This document shows, piece by piece, positions 1-8,494 of a stretch of DNA of 64,000 nt. The stretch covers positions 1-64,000 of the forward strand of contig NZ_JAIWIA010000025.1 in NCBI RefSeq assembly GCF_020176695.1, written 5' to 3'. Every line of letters starts with the position of its first letter. Position 1 is the stretch's first letter. A program made the translations under genes and the position numbers. The notes beneath the pieces were generated by a model that saw only the letters and a program-made list of their open reading frames with translations, searched no databases and was not told the DNA's origin. This DNA is from Massilia sp. MS-15. GTDB taxonomy: Bacteria; Pseudomonadota; Gammaproteobacteria; Burkholderiales; Burkholderiaceae_D.

Positions 1-2757
1 CGCATCGTCGCCGCACTGGACCCGGCCAGGCTGGTGCGCCGCGTGCTGCCGGACGGCAGCGACCGCCGGGTCCATACCCGGCACACCGAGTGGGACGTGC
101 GTACCGCCTCGCTGGGCGACGGCCGCATCGCCTACCAGCTCGGGGCCGACCTGCGCATCTACGACATCGCCAGCGGGGCCGACACGCGCCTGTCCGCCAG
201 CCTGGTATCGGACTTCGACCAGCAGCGCACCCGCCGCGTGCGCTCGCCGCTCGACGCGCTGACCAGCATCGAGCTGGCCAACAAGGCCCAGCGCATCGTG
301 CTGACCGCGCGTGGCAAGGTCACCATTGCCGGTACCGGCAGCTACCGCCGGGTCGAGATCGCGGTGCCGGAAGGCGCGCGCGCGCGCTCCGCCGTGTTCA
401 GCCACGACGACAAGTGGGTGTACGCTTTCGTGGACAGCACCGGCGAGAACGAGATCTGGCGCTTCGCGGCCGACGGCTCGGGCAAGGGCGAGCGCCTGAC
501 GCTGGACGGCGCCAGCCACCGTTCCGGCATCTACCCGTCGCCGGACGGGAAGTACCTGGCCCATACCGACAAGAAGGGCCGTACCTGGCTGCTCGACCTG
601 CAGGCGCGCACCAACCTCATCATCGACGACGCCAAGCAGGTCGGCGCCGACGGTCCCGACCAGGTGGTGTGGTCGCCGGACAGCCGCAACCTGGCCTTCG
701 TGCGGGTCGGCAGCAGCGAGCAGCGCAACCAGATCGGCATGTACCACTTGCCGAGCAAGACCAAGGACTTCGTCACCACCGACCGCTACACGGCCGATTC
801 GCCGGTGTTCTCGCCGGACGGGAAGTGGCTGTACTTCCTGTCCGCCCGCCACTTCAACGTCGCCAACGGCGGCCCCTGGGGCGACCGCAACATGGGCCCG
901 GTGTTCGACCGCCGCGTCGGCATCTATGCGCTGGCCCTGCAGCCCGGCGTGCGCTTCCCGTTCAAGCCCGAGGACGAGCTGACCAAGCCGGAAGAAAAGA
1001 CGCCGGAAGCGGCTGCCCGCGCCGCCGTGCAGGCGCCGGGCAAGGACGACGGCGACAGGAGCGCCGCGGTCGCCGCGGTGGCTGCCGCCAGCGCCGCCGC
1101 TGCGGCCGCCGACGATGCGAAGGGCAAGGCCAAAGCCGTGCCGACGCCGCCGGTCGACTACGCCGGCCTGCGCGAGCGCCTGTACGAAGTACCGGTCGCG
1201 CCGGGCAACTACCGCGCGCTGGCGGTCGACGACAAGCGCCTGTACGTGCTGGACACGGAGGGTGGCCGCAGCAGTGCGCTGAAGACCCTGGAGATCTCGC
1301 GCAACAGCCCGTCCCTGGAAACCTTCGTGACCAACGTGCGCGAGTTCGGCCTGAGCGCCGACCGCAAGCACATCTTCTACCGCAGCGCCGGCAGCGGGCC
1401 GGGCGACATGCTGATCGTGGCGGCCGGCGCCAAGGCCCCGGCCGACCTGGGCAAGGCCAAGGTCAAGCTCGACGACTGGGCGGTGAGCACCAACCCGCGC
1501 CTGGAATGGAAGCAGATGTTCAACGATGCCTGGCGCATGCACCGCGACTTCCTGTACGACGCCAACATGCGCGGCGTGGACTGGAACGCCGCCCGCGCGC
1601 GCTACGCGCCGCTGGTCGAGCGCGTCACCGACCGCGCCGAACTGGACGACGTGCTGGGCATGATGGTGGGCGAAGTCGGGGCGCTGCATTCGCAGATCCG
1701 GCCGGGCGACGTGCGCCGCGCGCCGGGCGAGGGTGCGCCTTCCAGCCTGGGCGCGGTGTTCACGCGCGTGGCGGACGGTTTCCGGGTCGAACGCGTCTAC
1801 CGCAGCGAGCCGGAGCTGCCGTCCGAGCGCGGCCCGCTGGCCCAGCCCGACGTGGGGGTGAAGGAAGGCGACATCATCACCGCCGTCAATGGCAAGTCGC
1901 TGGTCGAGGCGCGCGACATCGCCGACCTGCTGCTGGACCAGGCCGACAAGCAGGTGCTGCTGCACGTGAAGAGCGCGGGCGCGAAGCCGGACAGCAAGCC
2001 GCGCGCCGTGATCGTCACCCCGGTCAGCATGGCGCGCCATGCCAGCCTGCGCTACGCCGACTGGGAGCAGGGCAGGGCGCAACAGGCCGAGCGCGCCTCG
2101 AAGGGCAGGATCGGCTACCTGCACCTGCGCGCGATGACCGCGCGCGACATCAACGCCTTCGCGCGCGACTTCTACGCCAACATCAACAAGGAAGGCCTGA
2201 TCATCGACGTGCGCCGCAACAACGGCGGCAACATCGACAGCTGGATCATCGAGAAGCTGCTGCGCCGCTCATGGGCGTTCTGGAGCGCGAACGGCAACCT
2301 GCCGCAGTCGAACATGCAGAACACCTTCCGCGGCCACCTGGTGGTGCTGATGGACGAGCTGACCTATTCCGACGGCGAAACCTTCGCCGCCGGCATCAAG
2401 GCCCTGAAGCTGGGTCCCCTGGTCGGCAAGCGCACCGCCGGCGCCGGCGTCTGGCTCAGCGACGGCAATAGCCTGCTGGATAACGGCATGGCGCGGGTGG
2501 CCGAGTTCGGCCAGTTCGCGGCCGACGGCGAGTGGCTGATCGAAGGCGTGGGCGTGAGCCCGGACATCGAGGTCGACAACCTGCCGCACGAGACCTTCGA
2601 GGGCCGTGACCGCCAGCTGGAAGTGGCGCTCGAAGTACTGGAGAAGAAGATGAAGGAGCAGCCGGTCAAGCCATGGAAGCCGGCGGCGATTCCGGCGCTC
2701 AAGCGCCAGTGGGAAGCGGGAGAAGCTTCCGGCAAGGTAGCGCCAGGCGGCAAGTAA
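1..2757 (+). CDS. S41-family tricorn-like protease, 5' end outside the window
   Basis: The frame is open from the first base of the window, so the N-terminus is missing and 918 codons are visible. The visible part begins in a beta-propeller with TolB/PD40-type repeats (SPDGKYLAHTD, SPDSRNLAFV, SPDGKWLYFL). An Ala-rich low-complexity linker follows (about nt 1000-1140), then a tricorn core helical region, a PDZ domain (about nt 1740-2010) and an S41 peptidase domain (about nt 2100-2590). Likely catalytic residues, counted from the window edge, are His at codon 563 (GALHSQ) and Ser at codon 790 (LTYSDGETF). The block NIDSWIIEKLLRR is typical of tricorn homologues. Such enzymes are large periplasmic or cytosolic serine peptidases that trim oligopeptides. 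The family is clear, the substrate is not known, and the signal sequence cannot be judged because the start is missing. Confidence 0.88.
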   Translation, partial: RIVAALDPARLVRRVLPDGSDRRVHTRHTEWDVRTASLGDGRIAYQLGADLRIYDIASGADTRLSASLVSDFDQQRTRRVRSPLDALTSIELANKAQRIVLTARGKVTIAGTGSYRRVEIAVPEGARARSAVFSHDDKWVYAFVDSTGENEIWRFAADGSGKGERLTLDGASHRSGIYPSPDGKYLAHTDKKGRTWLLDLQARTNLIIDDAKQVGADGPDQVVWSPDSRNLAFVRVGSSEQRNQIGMYHLPSKTKDFVTTDRYTADSPVFSPDGKWLYFLSARHFNVANGGPWGDRNMGPVFDRRVGIYALALQPGVRFPFKPEDELTKPEEKTPEAAARAAVQAPGKDDGDRSAAVAAVAAASAAAAAADDAKGKAKAVPTPPVDYAGLRERLYEVPVAPGNYRALAVDDKRLYVLDTEGGRSSALKTLEISRNSPSLETFVTNVREFGLSADRKHIFYRSAGSGPGDMLIVAAGAKAPADLGKAKVKLDDWAVSTNPRLEWKQMFNDAWRMHRDFLYDANMRGVDWNAARARYAPLVERVTDRAELDDVLGMMVGEVGALHSQIRPGDVRRAPGEGAPSSLGAVFTRVADGFRVERVYRSEPELPSERGPLAQPDVGVKEGDIITAVNGKSLVEARDIADLLLDQADKQVLLHVKSAGAKPDSKPRAVIVTPVSMARHASLRYADWEQGRAQQAERASKGRIGYLHLRAMTARDINAFARDFYANINKEGLIIDVRRNNGGNIDSWIIEKLLRRSWAFWSANGNLPQSNMQNTFRGHLVVLMDELTYSDGETFAAGIKALKLGPLVGKRTAGAGVWLSDGNSLLDNGMARVAEFGQFAADGEWLIEGVGVSPDIEVDNLPHETFEGRDRQLEVALEVLEKKMKEQPVKPWKPAAIPALKRQWEAGEASGKVAPGGK

Positions 2758-2812
2758 GCCCGGGGCGTGGGCGAAACCGCAGCCGGTTTACCCCCACGCC
2801 TGCGCCTTGCCA

Positions 2813-3064
2813 TCACGGCAGGCGCAAGTCCAGGCCCAGCTTCGTGGCCAGCAGGTAGGTGACGAAGCCCAGGATCACGACCAGCAGCACGAACAGCACG
2901 GCCACCCTGGCGCCGGTTCCCATCACCGCCCGCATCTCCTTCTTGCGGTCCGGATGCTTCTTCCCTTGATCGTAGTGCCACTTGACGGCAAAGAACATGC
3001 CGATGCTGAGCGCAACGACCTTGAACGTGAAGAAGACCACGGGGAACCATTCCATATCCATCAT
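2813..3064 (-). CDS. small two-TM membrane protein, unknown function
   Basis: This 83-residue protein starts at the first of two adjacent ATG codons, with GGAAA about eight bases upstream. Two hydrophobic segments (about residues 7-25 and 53-72) are separated by a basic, hydrophilic loop rich in Lys, Arg and Asp (HYDQGKKHPDRKKEM), which fits a hairpin inner-membrane protein. No family is recognised. It is convergent with the S41 protease gene. An imperfect hairpin with stem TGCGCCT/AGGCGCA lies at 2801-2826, across the end of this gene, but has no T-run. The coding call rests on the start context, sensible hydrophobicity and lack of a competing frame. Confidence 0.62.
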   Translation of the reverse strand: MMDMEWFPVVFFTFKVVALSIGMFFAVKWHYDQGKKHPDRKKEMRAVMGTGARVAVLFVLLVVILGFVTYLLATKLGLDLRLP

Positions 3065-3483
3065 TTGCGTATTTCCAGGCTATTACTTGGACTGAGGAGC
3101 AGCGGTTCACCACGGCGCCGGGCAGTGTCATTCGAAGAGGAGTGAGAAGAAAACGTCAGCGCTCGGCCATGCGGCGATGGTGCCGATGGTGCCGATGGCG
3201 CTGTTGAGGCATTCTACTCAAAAGCAATGTCCATACATCGAGACAAAATGTCCCAGTTGAAAGCCATGCAAGATCCGCATCCGCCAGTCTAGCTGCCGCG
3301 CCTGGCCGCGCAGGGCGGAGCGCGCTTCCTGCATCGACCTGAGCGTGAGGCAGGTCTGCAACGGCTGTCGCGCCTGCTTGCGCGACGGCCGGAACCGTTC
3401 AGCGCCGCCGTCGTGTCAACATTCATCACGCTGTCACATATAATTTCTACACTGCAAGTATTCCACTCACTCGGATACGTGCA
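3065..3483. other. gene-free stretch upstream of the chemotaxis receptor
   Basis: No credible ORF was found in these 419 bases. The region separates the divergent small membrane protein and the receptor gene. The only clear signal is the sigma-70-like promoter listed separately. No repeat or terminator was seen. Confidence 0.5.
3416..3444 (+). promoter_or_regulatory. candidate sigma-70 promoter of the chemotaxis receptor
   Basis: A consensus -10 TATAAT (3439-3444) is preceded at 17 bp by TCAACA (3416-3421, four of six matches to TTGACA). Transcription would start near 3451, about 33 bases before the receptor ATG. No flagellar sigma-28 type promoter was recognised here. The assignment is inference from sequence only. 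Confidence 0.45.
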
Positions 3484-5064
3484 ATGCCACTTAAGAAGCT
3501 GCAGACCGGCACCAAGCTCCTTGGCGCCTTCGGTATCGTCTCCCTCCTGATCCTGATCCTGTCGGCCGTGGCGCTGTGGCGCATGCAGTCCACTGACGGG
3601 CTCACCCATGACCTCGTCTACGACAAGCTGGCCAAGCAGCAGCTGAGCGCCGACCTGCTCGGCGTCGAGCGCCTGAACGGCTCGCGCACAGTCGCCATCG
3701 CGCGCAGCGACAGCCTGGAGCTGGCCGACTACTTCGGCACCCAGCTGGCCCAGGGCAAACAGGCCGCGTCCGTGCTCGAAGCGAAGCTGGCCAGGCTGCC
3801 GCTGTCGGCGCGCGAGGCCGGGCTGGTCGCCGAAGCGGGCAGGCGCAAGGCGGCACTGGCCAGGATCCAGGCCGCGCTGTTCCAGGCCAAGGAGTTCGGC
3901 CAGACCCAGGTCGTCGAGGGTCTCGTGGCCGGCGACTGGGAACAGGGCTACCGGGCGTATGCCGGCGCGCTGGAGGCCCTGCTGGCCCACGAGACGGAAG
4001 AGGCGCGCCGTCTCGCCGCGGAGTCGGCTGCCGCCTCGCTGGCCGGCAAGTCGCTGGTGCTGGCCCTGGGCGCCGGCGCGCTTGCGATCGGTGCCGCCAT
4101 GGCCTGGATCCTGACCCGGAACATCGTCGGCCCGTTGCGCCAGGCCGCCATGCTGGCCGAGCAGGTGGCGCACGGCGACCTGCGTCCGGTGATCCGCCAC
4201 GGCCGCCACGACGAGATAGGCCGCCTGTTCGATGCGCTCAACGGCATGACGGGCGGCGTGTCCGCCACCGTGTCCCAGGTGATGCAGGGTGCACGGGAGA
4301 TCGACATGGCGTCCGGCGATATCGCGGAGGGCAACCAGGACCTGGCGCGCCGTACCGAACGCCAGGCTGCGGCGATCCGCCAGACCGTCGGGGCGATGGA
4401 CGAACTGGGCGCGGCCATCGCCCGCAACAATGCCAGTGCGCGCTCGGCCCATGCCGTGGCCCGCTCGGCCTCCAGCGTGGCGGTGCGCAGCGCGGAGGCG
4501 GTCGAGCAGGTGGTGGCGCGCATGGGCGCGATCAAGGCCTCGAGCGCGCGCATCGTCGACATCACCGCCATGATCGACAGCATCGCCTTCCAGACCAACA
4601 TCCTGGCGCTGAACGCGGCGGTGGAAGCGGCGCGCGCCGGTGCCGAAGGACGCGGCTTCGCGGTAGTGGCGGCCGAGGTACGTAGCCTGGCCCAGCACTC
4701 GGCGACGGCGGCGAAGGAAATCAAGCAGCTGATCGGCGCATCGGCGCAGGAGGTCGCGGCCGGCACCGATATCGCCGGTACCGCGGGCGAAACCATGCGT
4801 GCGGTACTGGCCCACGTGCACGACGTGGCCGGGCTGCTCGACACCATCCACGACGCCAGCAGCGAGCAGGCCAGCGGCGTGGCCCAGGTGAGCCAGGCGA
4901 TCGCCGAGATCGACGAATCGACGCAGCAGAACGCGGCCATGGTCGAACAGGCCGCAGCCGCCGCGGCATCGATGCGCCGGCAGGCGGCCGAGCTGTCGCA
5001 ACTGGTGGCGACCTTCAAGCTGCGCACGGGCGCGCAGGCGCCGCGCGCACTGGCCGCCGCCTGA
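3484..5064 (+). CDS. methyl-accepting chemotaxis protein
   Basis: This 526-residue inner-membrane chemoreceptor has the usual Tar/Tsr plan. TM1 spans about residues 11-31. A periplasmic four-helix-bundle sensor of about 155 residues follows, then TM2 (about 189-210), a HAMP domain, and a cytoplasmic signalling coiled coil. The conserved hairpin tip that contacts CheA and CheW lies near residues 369-400 ([30 protein letters not shown]). The C-terminus ends in an Ala/Pro-rich tail without the NWETF-type pentapeptide that tethers CheR and CheB in some receptors, so adaptation would depend on other receptors or local enzymes. It stands alone, with no che or flagellar genes in the window. The ligand cannot be deduced. 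The ATG has no strong Shine-Dalgarno sequence but fits the first TM segment. Confidence 0.93.
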   Translation: MPLKKLQTGTKLLGAFGIVSLLILILSAVALWRMQSTDGLTHDLVYDKLAKQQLSADLLGVERLNGSRTVAIARSDSLELADYFGTQLAQGKQAASVLEAKLARLPLSAREAGLVAEAGRRKAALARIQAALFQAKEFGQTQVVEGLVAGDWEQGYRAYAGALEALLAHETEEARRLAAESAAASLAGKSLVLALGAGALAIGAAMAWILTRNIVGPLRQAAMLAEQVAHGDLRPVIRHGRHDEIGRLFDALNGMTGGVSATVSQVMQGAREIDMASGDIAEGNQDLARRTERQAAAIRQTVGAMDELGAAIARNNASARSAHAVARSASSVAVRSAEAVEQVVARMGAIKASSARIVDITAMIDSIAFQTNILALNAAVEAARAGAEGRGFAVVAAEVRSLAQHSATAAKEIKQLIGASAQEVAAGTDIAGTAGETMRAVLAHVHDVAGLLDTIHDASSEQASGVAQVSQAIAEIDESTQQNAAMVEQAAAAAASMRRQAAELSQLVATFKLRTGAQAPRALAAA

Positions 5065-5134
5065 AGCGGGCGACAAGCAAGCGGCAGGGGCGCGGCTTGC
5101 TGTATCATGCCGACCTTGAAAACGAAAGCCGCGC

Positions 5135-5770
5135 ATGCTCATCATCACCATCAAACAGGGCAAGGAACAGGCCCTGCTGTCCGGCGACCCCTGGATCTAC
5201 CTGTCCGCGATCGAGAAGGTCGAGGGCAAGCCCATGGAACGCGGCAAGCCGGGCGCCACCGCGCTGGTGCAGTCCTCGGCGCGGCGCTTCCTGGCGCGCG
5301 CCGCCTACAACGCCAAGTCGCAGATCGCGGCCCGGGTCTGGACCCTGGTTGAAAGCGAGCCGGTGGACCATGCGCTGATCAAGCGCCGGGTGCAGGCCGC
5401 CGTCGAGCGCCGCGCTCCCATGCTGGCGCAAGCCGACCCGCAGGCCCTGGTCCAGCTGGTCGATGGCGAGCAGGATGGCCTGTCCGGACTGCTGGTGCAC
5501 GCCTACGGCGGCCCGGCCGGCTACCTGGTGTGCCAGTTCAATGCCGCCGGCGTCGACCTGTGGAAAGTCACCATCGTGCAGGCGCTCCTCAAGGCGACCG
5601 GCTGCCCCAACGTCTACGAGCGCAGCGACGAGCTGGTGCGCAAGGCGGAAGGGCTGCCGATCACCCGGCGCGTGCTGGCCGGCGAGGAGCCGCCGCAACG
5701 CCTGATGGTGCGCGAGGGCGCGCGCCTGGTACCGATGGACATCCGCACCGGTTTCACCTACCCGCGCTGA
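5135..5770 (+). CDS. RlmI-like N-terminal fragment (PUA + linker domain, no methyltransferase domain)
   Basis: The 211 residues match the first half of RlmI-type 23S rRNA m5C methyltransferases, which are normally about 390-400 residues. A PUA-like RNA-binding domain comes first (SGDPWIYLSAIEKVEG), then the central RlmI domain (LVDGEQDGLSGLLVHAYGG, VYERSDELVRKAEGL, LAGEEPP). The frame stops at MDIRTGFTYPR, just where full-length relatives continue into the KTGFYLDQR-type motif and the SAM-binding Rossmann fold. No remainder of that domain is visible downstream, where a palindrome and an unrelated glycosidase-like gene follow. As it stands it could bind RNA but not methylate it. It may be a decayed rlmI truncated by deletion or rearrangement, or a kept stand-alone RNA-binding module. 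An ACGGGC/GCCCGT hairpin without a T-run follows at 5773-5790. Confidence 0.75.
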   Translation: MLIITIKQGKEQALLSGDPWIYLSAIEKVEGKPMERGKPGATALVQSSARRFLARAAYNAKSQIAARVWTLVESEPVDHALIKRRVQAAVERRAPMLAQADPQALVQLVDGEQDGLSGLLVHAYGGPAGYLVCQFNAAGVDLWKVTIVQALLKATGCPNVYERSDELVRKAEGLPITRRVLAGEEPPQRLMVREGARLVPMDIRTGFTYPR

Positions 5771-5807
5771 GCACGGGCACGCGCGCCCGTTGACTTCTGC
5801 CGCCGAT

Positions 5808-5829
5808 CGCCGACAATGCATTGTCGGCG
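5808..5829. promoter_or_regulatory. 22-bp perfect palindrome, likely operator
   Basis: The 11-base arm CGCCGACAATG is followed directly by its exact reverse complement. The palindrome ends 19 bases before the ATG of the glycosidase-like gene and just before its GGGGAGA ribosome-binding site. No T-run follows, so it is not a terminator. Position and symmetry suit an operator for a dimeric repressor of the TetR, GntR or LacI kind. No such regulator is encoded next to it. Confidence 0.6.
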
Positions 5830-5848
5830 TCGTGCGGGGAGACAGCGC

Positions 5849-7156
5849 ATGGTCACGAACCAACCGGGGTTCCTGTTTGCCACCGGAATCGAGAACAGCA
5901 TCCCGACCATCGATGGCGGCAGGCATCGCATGGACGAGATGGACAAGTGCGGCCATTACCGCCATTGGCGGCGCGACTTCGACCTGGTCGAGGAACTCGG
6001 CATCCGCTTCCTGCGCTACGGCCCGCCGCTGCACACTACCCTGGTCGGCCCCAGGCGCTACGACTGGTCCTTCGCCGACGATACTTTTCCCGCGCTGCGG
6101 CGGCGCGGCCTGGTCGCCATCGTCGACCTGTGCCACTTCGGCCTGCCCGACTTCCTCGGCAACTTCCAGAATCCGGATTTCCCCGCCATCTTCGCCGACT
6201 ACGCGCGCGCCTTCGCGCTGCGCTATCCCTGGATCCAGATGTACACGCCGGTCAACGAGATGTCGATCTGTGCGCTGTTCTCGGCCCTGTATGGCTGGTG
6301 GAACGAGCAGCTGCGCAGCGACCGCGCCTTCGTCACGGCCATGAAGCACGTGGTGAAGGCGAACCTGCTGGCCATGCGCGCGATCCTGGAAGTGCGCCCG
6401 GACGCGCTGTTCGTGCAGAGCGAATCGACCGAGTACTTCCATGCCAGGTCGCCGGCGGCGATCAGGCCGGCGGAAACCATGAACGCGCGCCGCTTCCTGT
6501 CGCTCGACCTGAACTACGGGCGCCGGGTCGACTCCACCATGTACGAGTACCTGCTGGACAACGGCATGACGCGCGAGGAGTACCACTTTTTCCTCAACAA
6601 TAACCTGAAGCACCACTGCATCATGGGAAACGACTACTACCAGACCAACGAGCATCTGGTAACGGATGCTGGAACCAGCACGGCTTCAGGGGAGATCTTC
6701 GGCTACGCGGTCATCACCCACCAGTACTACAACCGCTACCAGTTGCCGGTCATGCACACCGAGACCAATCTGTGCGAAGGTCCGTGCGGCGACGAAGCGG
6801 TGCGCTGGCTGCGCAAGGAATGGGCCAACGTGCTGCGGGTGCGCAACAATGGCGTCCCGCTGGTCGGCTTCACCTGGTATTCGCTGACCGACCAGGTGGA
6901 CTGGGACAGCGGCCTGCGCGAGGACAGGGGCCACGTCAATGCGCTCGGGCTGGCCGATCTTGAGCGCAAGCTGCGGCCGGTGGGCCTGGCCTACCGCGAC
7001 CTGATCCGCGACTGGACCGAAGTCCTGCCGACCCAAAGCGTGTGCCTGCAGGTACCGCTGGCGATCGATGAGGATTATCCGGAGTGCTGCGGTTCCCGGC
7101 CGCGCACGATATCCGACCCGGTGGCAGCCACTGGCGCGCCCAGGAATACCGACTAG
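5849..7156 (+). CDS. clan-A (GH1-like) glycoside hydrolase family protein
   Basis: This 435-residue protein resembles family 1-like glycosidases of clan GH-A, which are TIM barrels. Candidate catalytic residues are Glu137 in TPVNEMS (acid/base, in the conserved Asn-Glu pair) and Glu305 in HTETN (nucleophile). An early Arg-Tyr block (IRFLRYGPPLH) and a Trp-Tyr-Ser block near the end (FTWYSLTDQVDWDSG) also match that fold. There is no signal peptide, so the protein is probably cytosolic. The ATG at 5849 is preferred over one at 5816 because GGGGAGA lies about seven bases before it and the earlier start falls inside the 22-bp palindrome. The SDR gene follows after three bases, suggesting a two-gene operon acting on one sugar-like substrate. 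The substrate is unknown. Some relatives are annotated as beta-glucosidase or as part of dTDP-rhamnose reductase fusions. Confidence 0.75.
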   Translation: MVTNQPGFLFATGIENSIPTIDGGRHRMDEMDKCGHYRHWRRDFDLVEELGIRFLRYGPPLHTTLVGPRRYDWSFADDTFPALRRRGLVAIVDLCHFGLPDFLGNFQNPDFPAIFADYARAFALRYPWIQMYTPVNEMSICALFSALYGWWNEQLRSDRAFVTAMKHVVKANLLAMRAILEVRPDALFVQSESTEYFHARSPAAIRPAETMNARRFLSLDLNYGRRVDSTMYEYLLDNGMTREEYHFFLNNNLKHHCIMGNDYYQTNEHLVTDAGTSTASGEIFGYAVITHQYYNRYQLPVMHTETNLCEGPCGDEAVRWLRKEWANVLRVRNNGVPLVGFTWYSLTDQVDWDSGLREDRGHVNALGLADLERKLRPVGLAYRDLIRDWTEVLPTQSVCLQVPLAIDEDYPECCGSRPRTISDPVAATGAPRNTD

Positions 7157-7159
7157 GCC

Positions 7160-7885
7160 ATGCGCTTTTCGAACCAGGTCGTGATCGTTACCGGCGCTGC
7201 CGGCGGCATCGGCCTCGCCACGGCGCAGCGCTTCGGCGCCGAGGGTGCGGCGGTTGCGCTGGTCGACCAGGAGGAGCAGGCGCTGGCGGCAGCCGCCGCG
7301 CAGGTCCCCGGCAACACGCTGCAGGTGGTGTGCGACGTGGGCGACGAGGGCCAGGTGGCCGCTGCCGTCGACCAGGTCATGCAGCGCTACCGCCGGCTGG
7401 ATGTCGTCGTCAACAACGCCGGACTCATGATGTTCCGGCCGATCGAGGAACTGGACGGCGCGGACTGGAACAAGGTACTGCGGGTCGACCTGCTGGGCGC
7501 ATTCTATTTCATCAAGCAGGGCTTCCTGCATATGCGGCCCGGCGGCGCGATCGTCAACGTCGCCAGCGTGCATGCGCTGGAAACCGAGCCGAACGTCGCA
7601 CCCTACGCCGCCGCCAAGGCAGCGCTGCTTTCCCTGACGCGCTCGGCGGCGATCGAAGGCATCCCGAAGGGCATCCGGGTGAACGCCATCCTGCCTGGCG
7701 CCGTCGACACCCCGATGCTGTGGAATAACCCGCAGGTGAAATCTGGCACCGAGCACCTCGGTCCCGCCGAGGTGGGCAAGCCCGCGCAGGTCGCCGCCGC
7801 GATCGCCTTCCTGGCGTCGGGCGACGCGGGCTTCATCCAGGGCGCCTCGCTGCTGGTCGACGGCGGCCGCCTGTGCCAGCTCTAG
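7160..7885 (+). CDS. SDR family oxidoreductase
   Basis: This is a classical short-chain dehydrogenase/reductase of 241 residues. It has the NAD(P)-binding motif TGAAGGIG (11-18), the NNAG motif (85-88) and a catalytic set of Ser136, Tyr149 and Lys153 (YAAAK). Asp36 at the end of the second strand (ALVDQEE) favours NAD over NADP. The C-terminal block GDAGFIQGASLLVDGG is typical of glucose or 3-oxoacyl dehydrogenase-like members. The start lies three bases after the stop of the glycosidase-like gene, so the two are probably co-transcribed and may oxidise and hydrolyse related sugar substrates. The exact substrate cannot be assigned. Confidence 0.88.
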   Translation: MRFSNQVVIVTGAAGGIGLATAQRFGAEGAAVALVDQEEQALAAAAAQVPGNTLQVVCDVGDEGQVAAAVDQVMQRYRRLDVVVNNAGLMMFRPIEELDGADWNKVLRVDLLGAFYFIKQGFLHMRPGGAIVNVASVHALETEPNVAPYAAAKAALLSLTRSAAIEGIPKGIRVNAILPGAVDTPMLWNNPQVKSGTEHLGPAEVGKPAQVAAAIAFLASGDAGFIQGASLLVDGGRLCQL

Positions 7886-7886
7886 G

Positions 7887-8363
7887 CTAGAGAGGGCGTC
7901 CCAGTAGTTTCTCGACCTCGTCCAGTTCCCATGGGCCGCCAAAGTAGCGTTCGAAGACGAACACCGTCAGGGAATGCATCAGAACGCCAAGGCCCCAGAA
8001 CAGCGCCAGGCCGACGAACCAGAGGATGCCCGGCGACGTGAATAAATCGATGACGCCGCATCCAGCCGTCACGACCAGATACAGCATCAGGTGCATATAA
8101 AAGCCGCGGATGCGCTGTACCCGCATGAATGCCATTCGTTCGCGGATTGCCTCCGCACCGCTCTGTTTGTCCGCCATGATCGCCTCGCTGGAAAGGGTTG
8201 AGAAATCGACTCCGAATACCGCAGCGATGGATTTGATCGACTCGACACTGCCAGCTTGTCCGGACTCGATTCTCTGGACGGTACGGACGCTCAGGCCGCT
8301 GGCGTCGGCCAGTTGCTGTTGCGACCAGCCTCGCTTGAGACGCATTTTTTGAATCGACATCAT
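7887..8363 (-). CDS. HTH-XRE regulator with C-terminal 2TM domain
   Basis: In 158 residues this protein joins an N-terminal XRE-type helix-turn-helix (about residues 5-57, WSQQQLADASGLSVRTVQRIE) to a C-terminal 2TM domain with hydrophobic helices near 88-106 and 112-133. Such membrane-anchored DNA-binding proteins are known as a family but have few defined targets. Two ATG codons are adjacent and AAGGAG lies three or six bases before them. The second (8360) gives the better spacing, so the true start may be one codon later. It is convergent with the SDR, ending two bases after it. Its upstream region holds a CCCA/TGGG inverted repeat (8382-8393) and an 11-bp tandem array, either of which could be an autoregulatory operator. 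Confidence 0.85.
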   Translation of the reverse strand: MMSIQKMRLKRGWSQQQLADASGLSVRTVQRIESGQAGSVESIKSIAAVFGVDFSTLSSEAIMADKQSGAEAIRERMAFMRVQRIRGFYMHLMLYLVVTAGCGVIDLFTSPGILWFVGLALFWGLGVLMHSLTVFVFERYFGGPWELDEVEKLLGRPL

Positions 8364-8423
8364 CTTCTCCTTGTGCGGAGCCCCAAGTATGGGATCTTCG
8401 CACTTTCAACGCGACGACAGCGG

Positions 8424-8471
8424 CACGACAGGGACACGACAGGGACACGACAGGGACACGACAGGGACACG
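8424..8471. repeat. 11-bp tandem repeat, four full copies plus a partial one
   Basis: The unit CACGACAGGGA occurs four times in exact head-to-tail order (8424-8467), followed by a partial CACG. A degenerate copy may precede it. The 11-bp period is close to one turn of B-DNA, so each copy faces the same side of the helix. It lies between the stop of the cystathionine gamma-lyase/synthase gene and the start of the HTH-2TM gene, upstream of the latter. Confidence 0.85.
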
Positions 8472-8494
8472 TTCCCCATGGGTGGAGGCATCCC

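Noticed and set aside
3289-5163. 624-codon minus-strand ORF opposite the chemotaxis receptor
   Set aside because: Composition is Arg/His/Gly-rich and the plus strand encodes a clear receptor; shadow of high GC at third positions.
8416-8480. Tandem repeats considered as a CRISPR array
   Set aside because: Unit is 11 bp with no spacers and no cas genes nearby.
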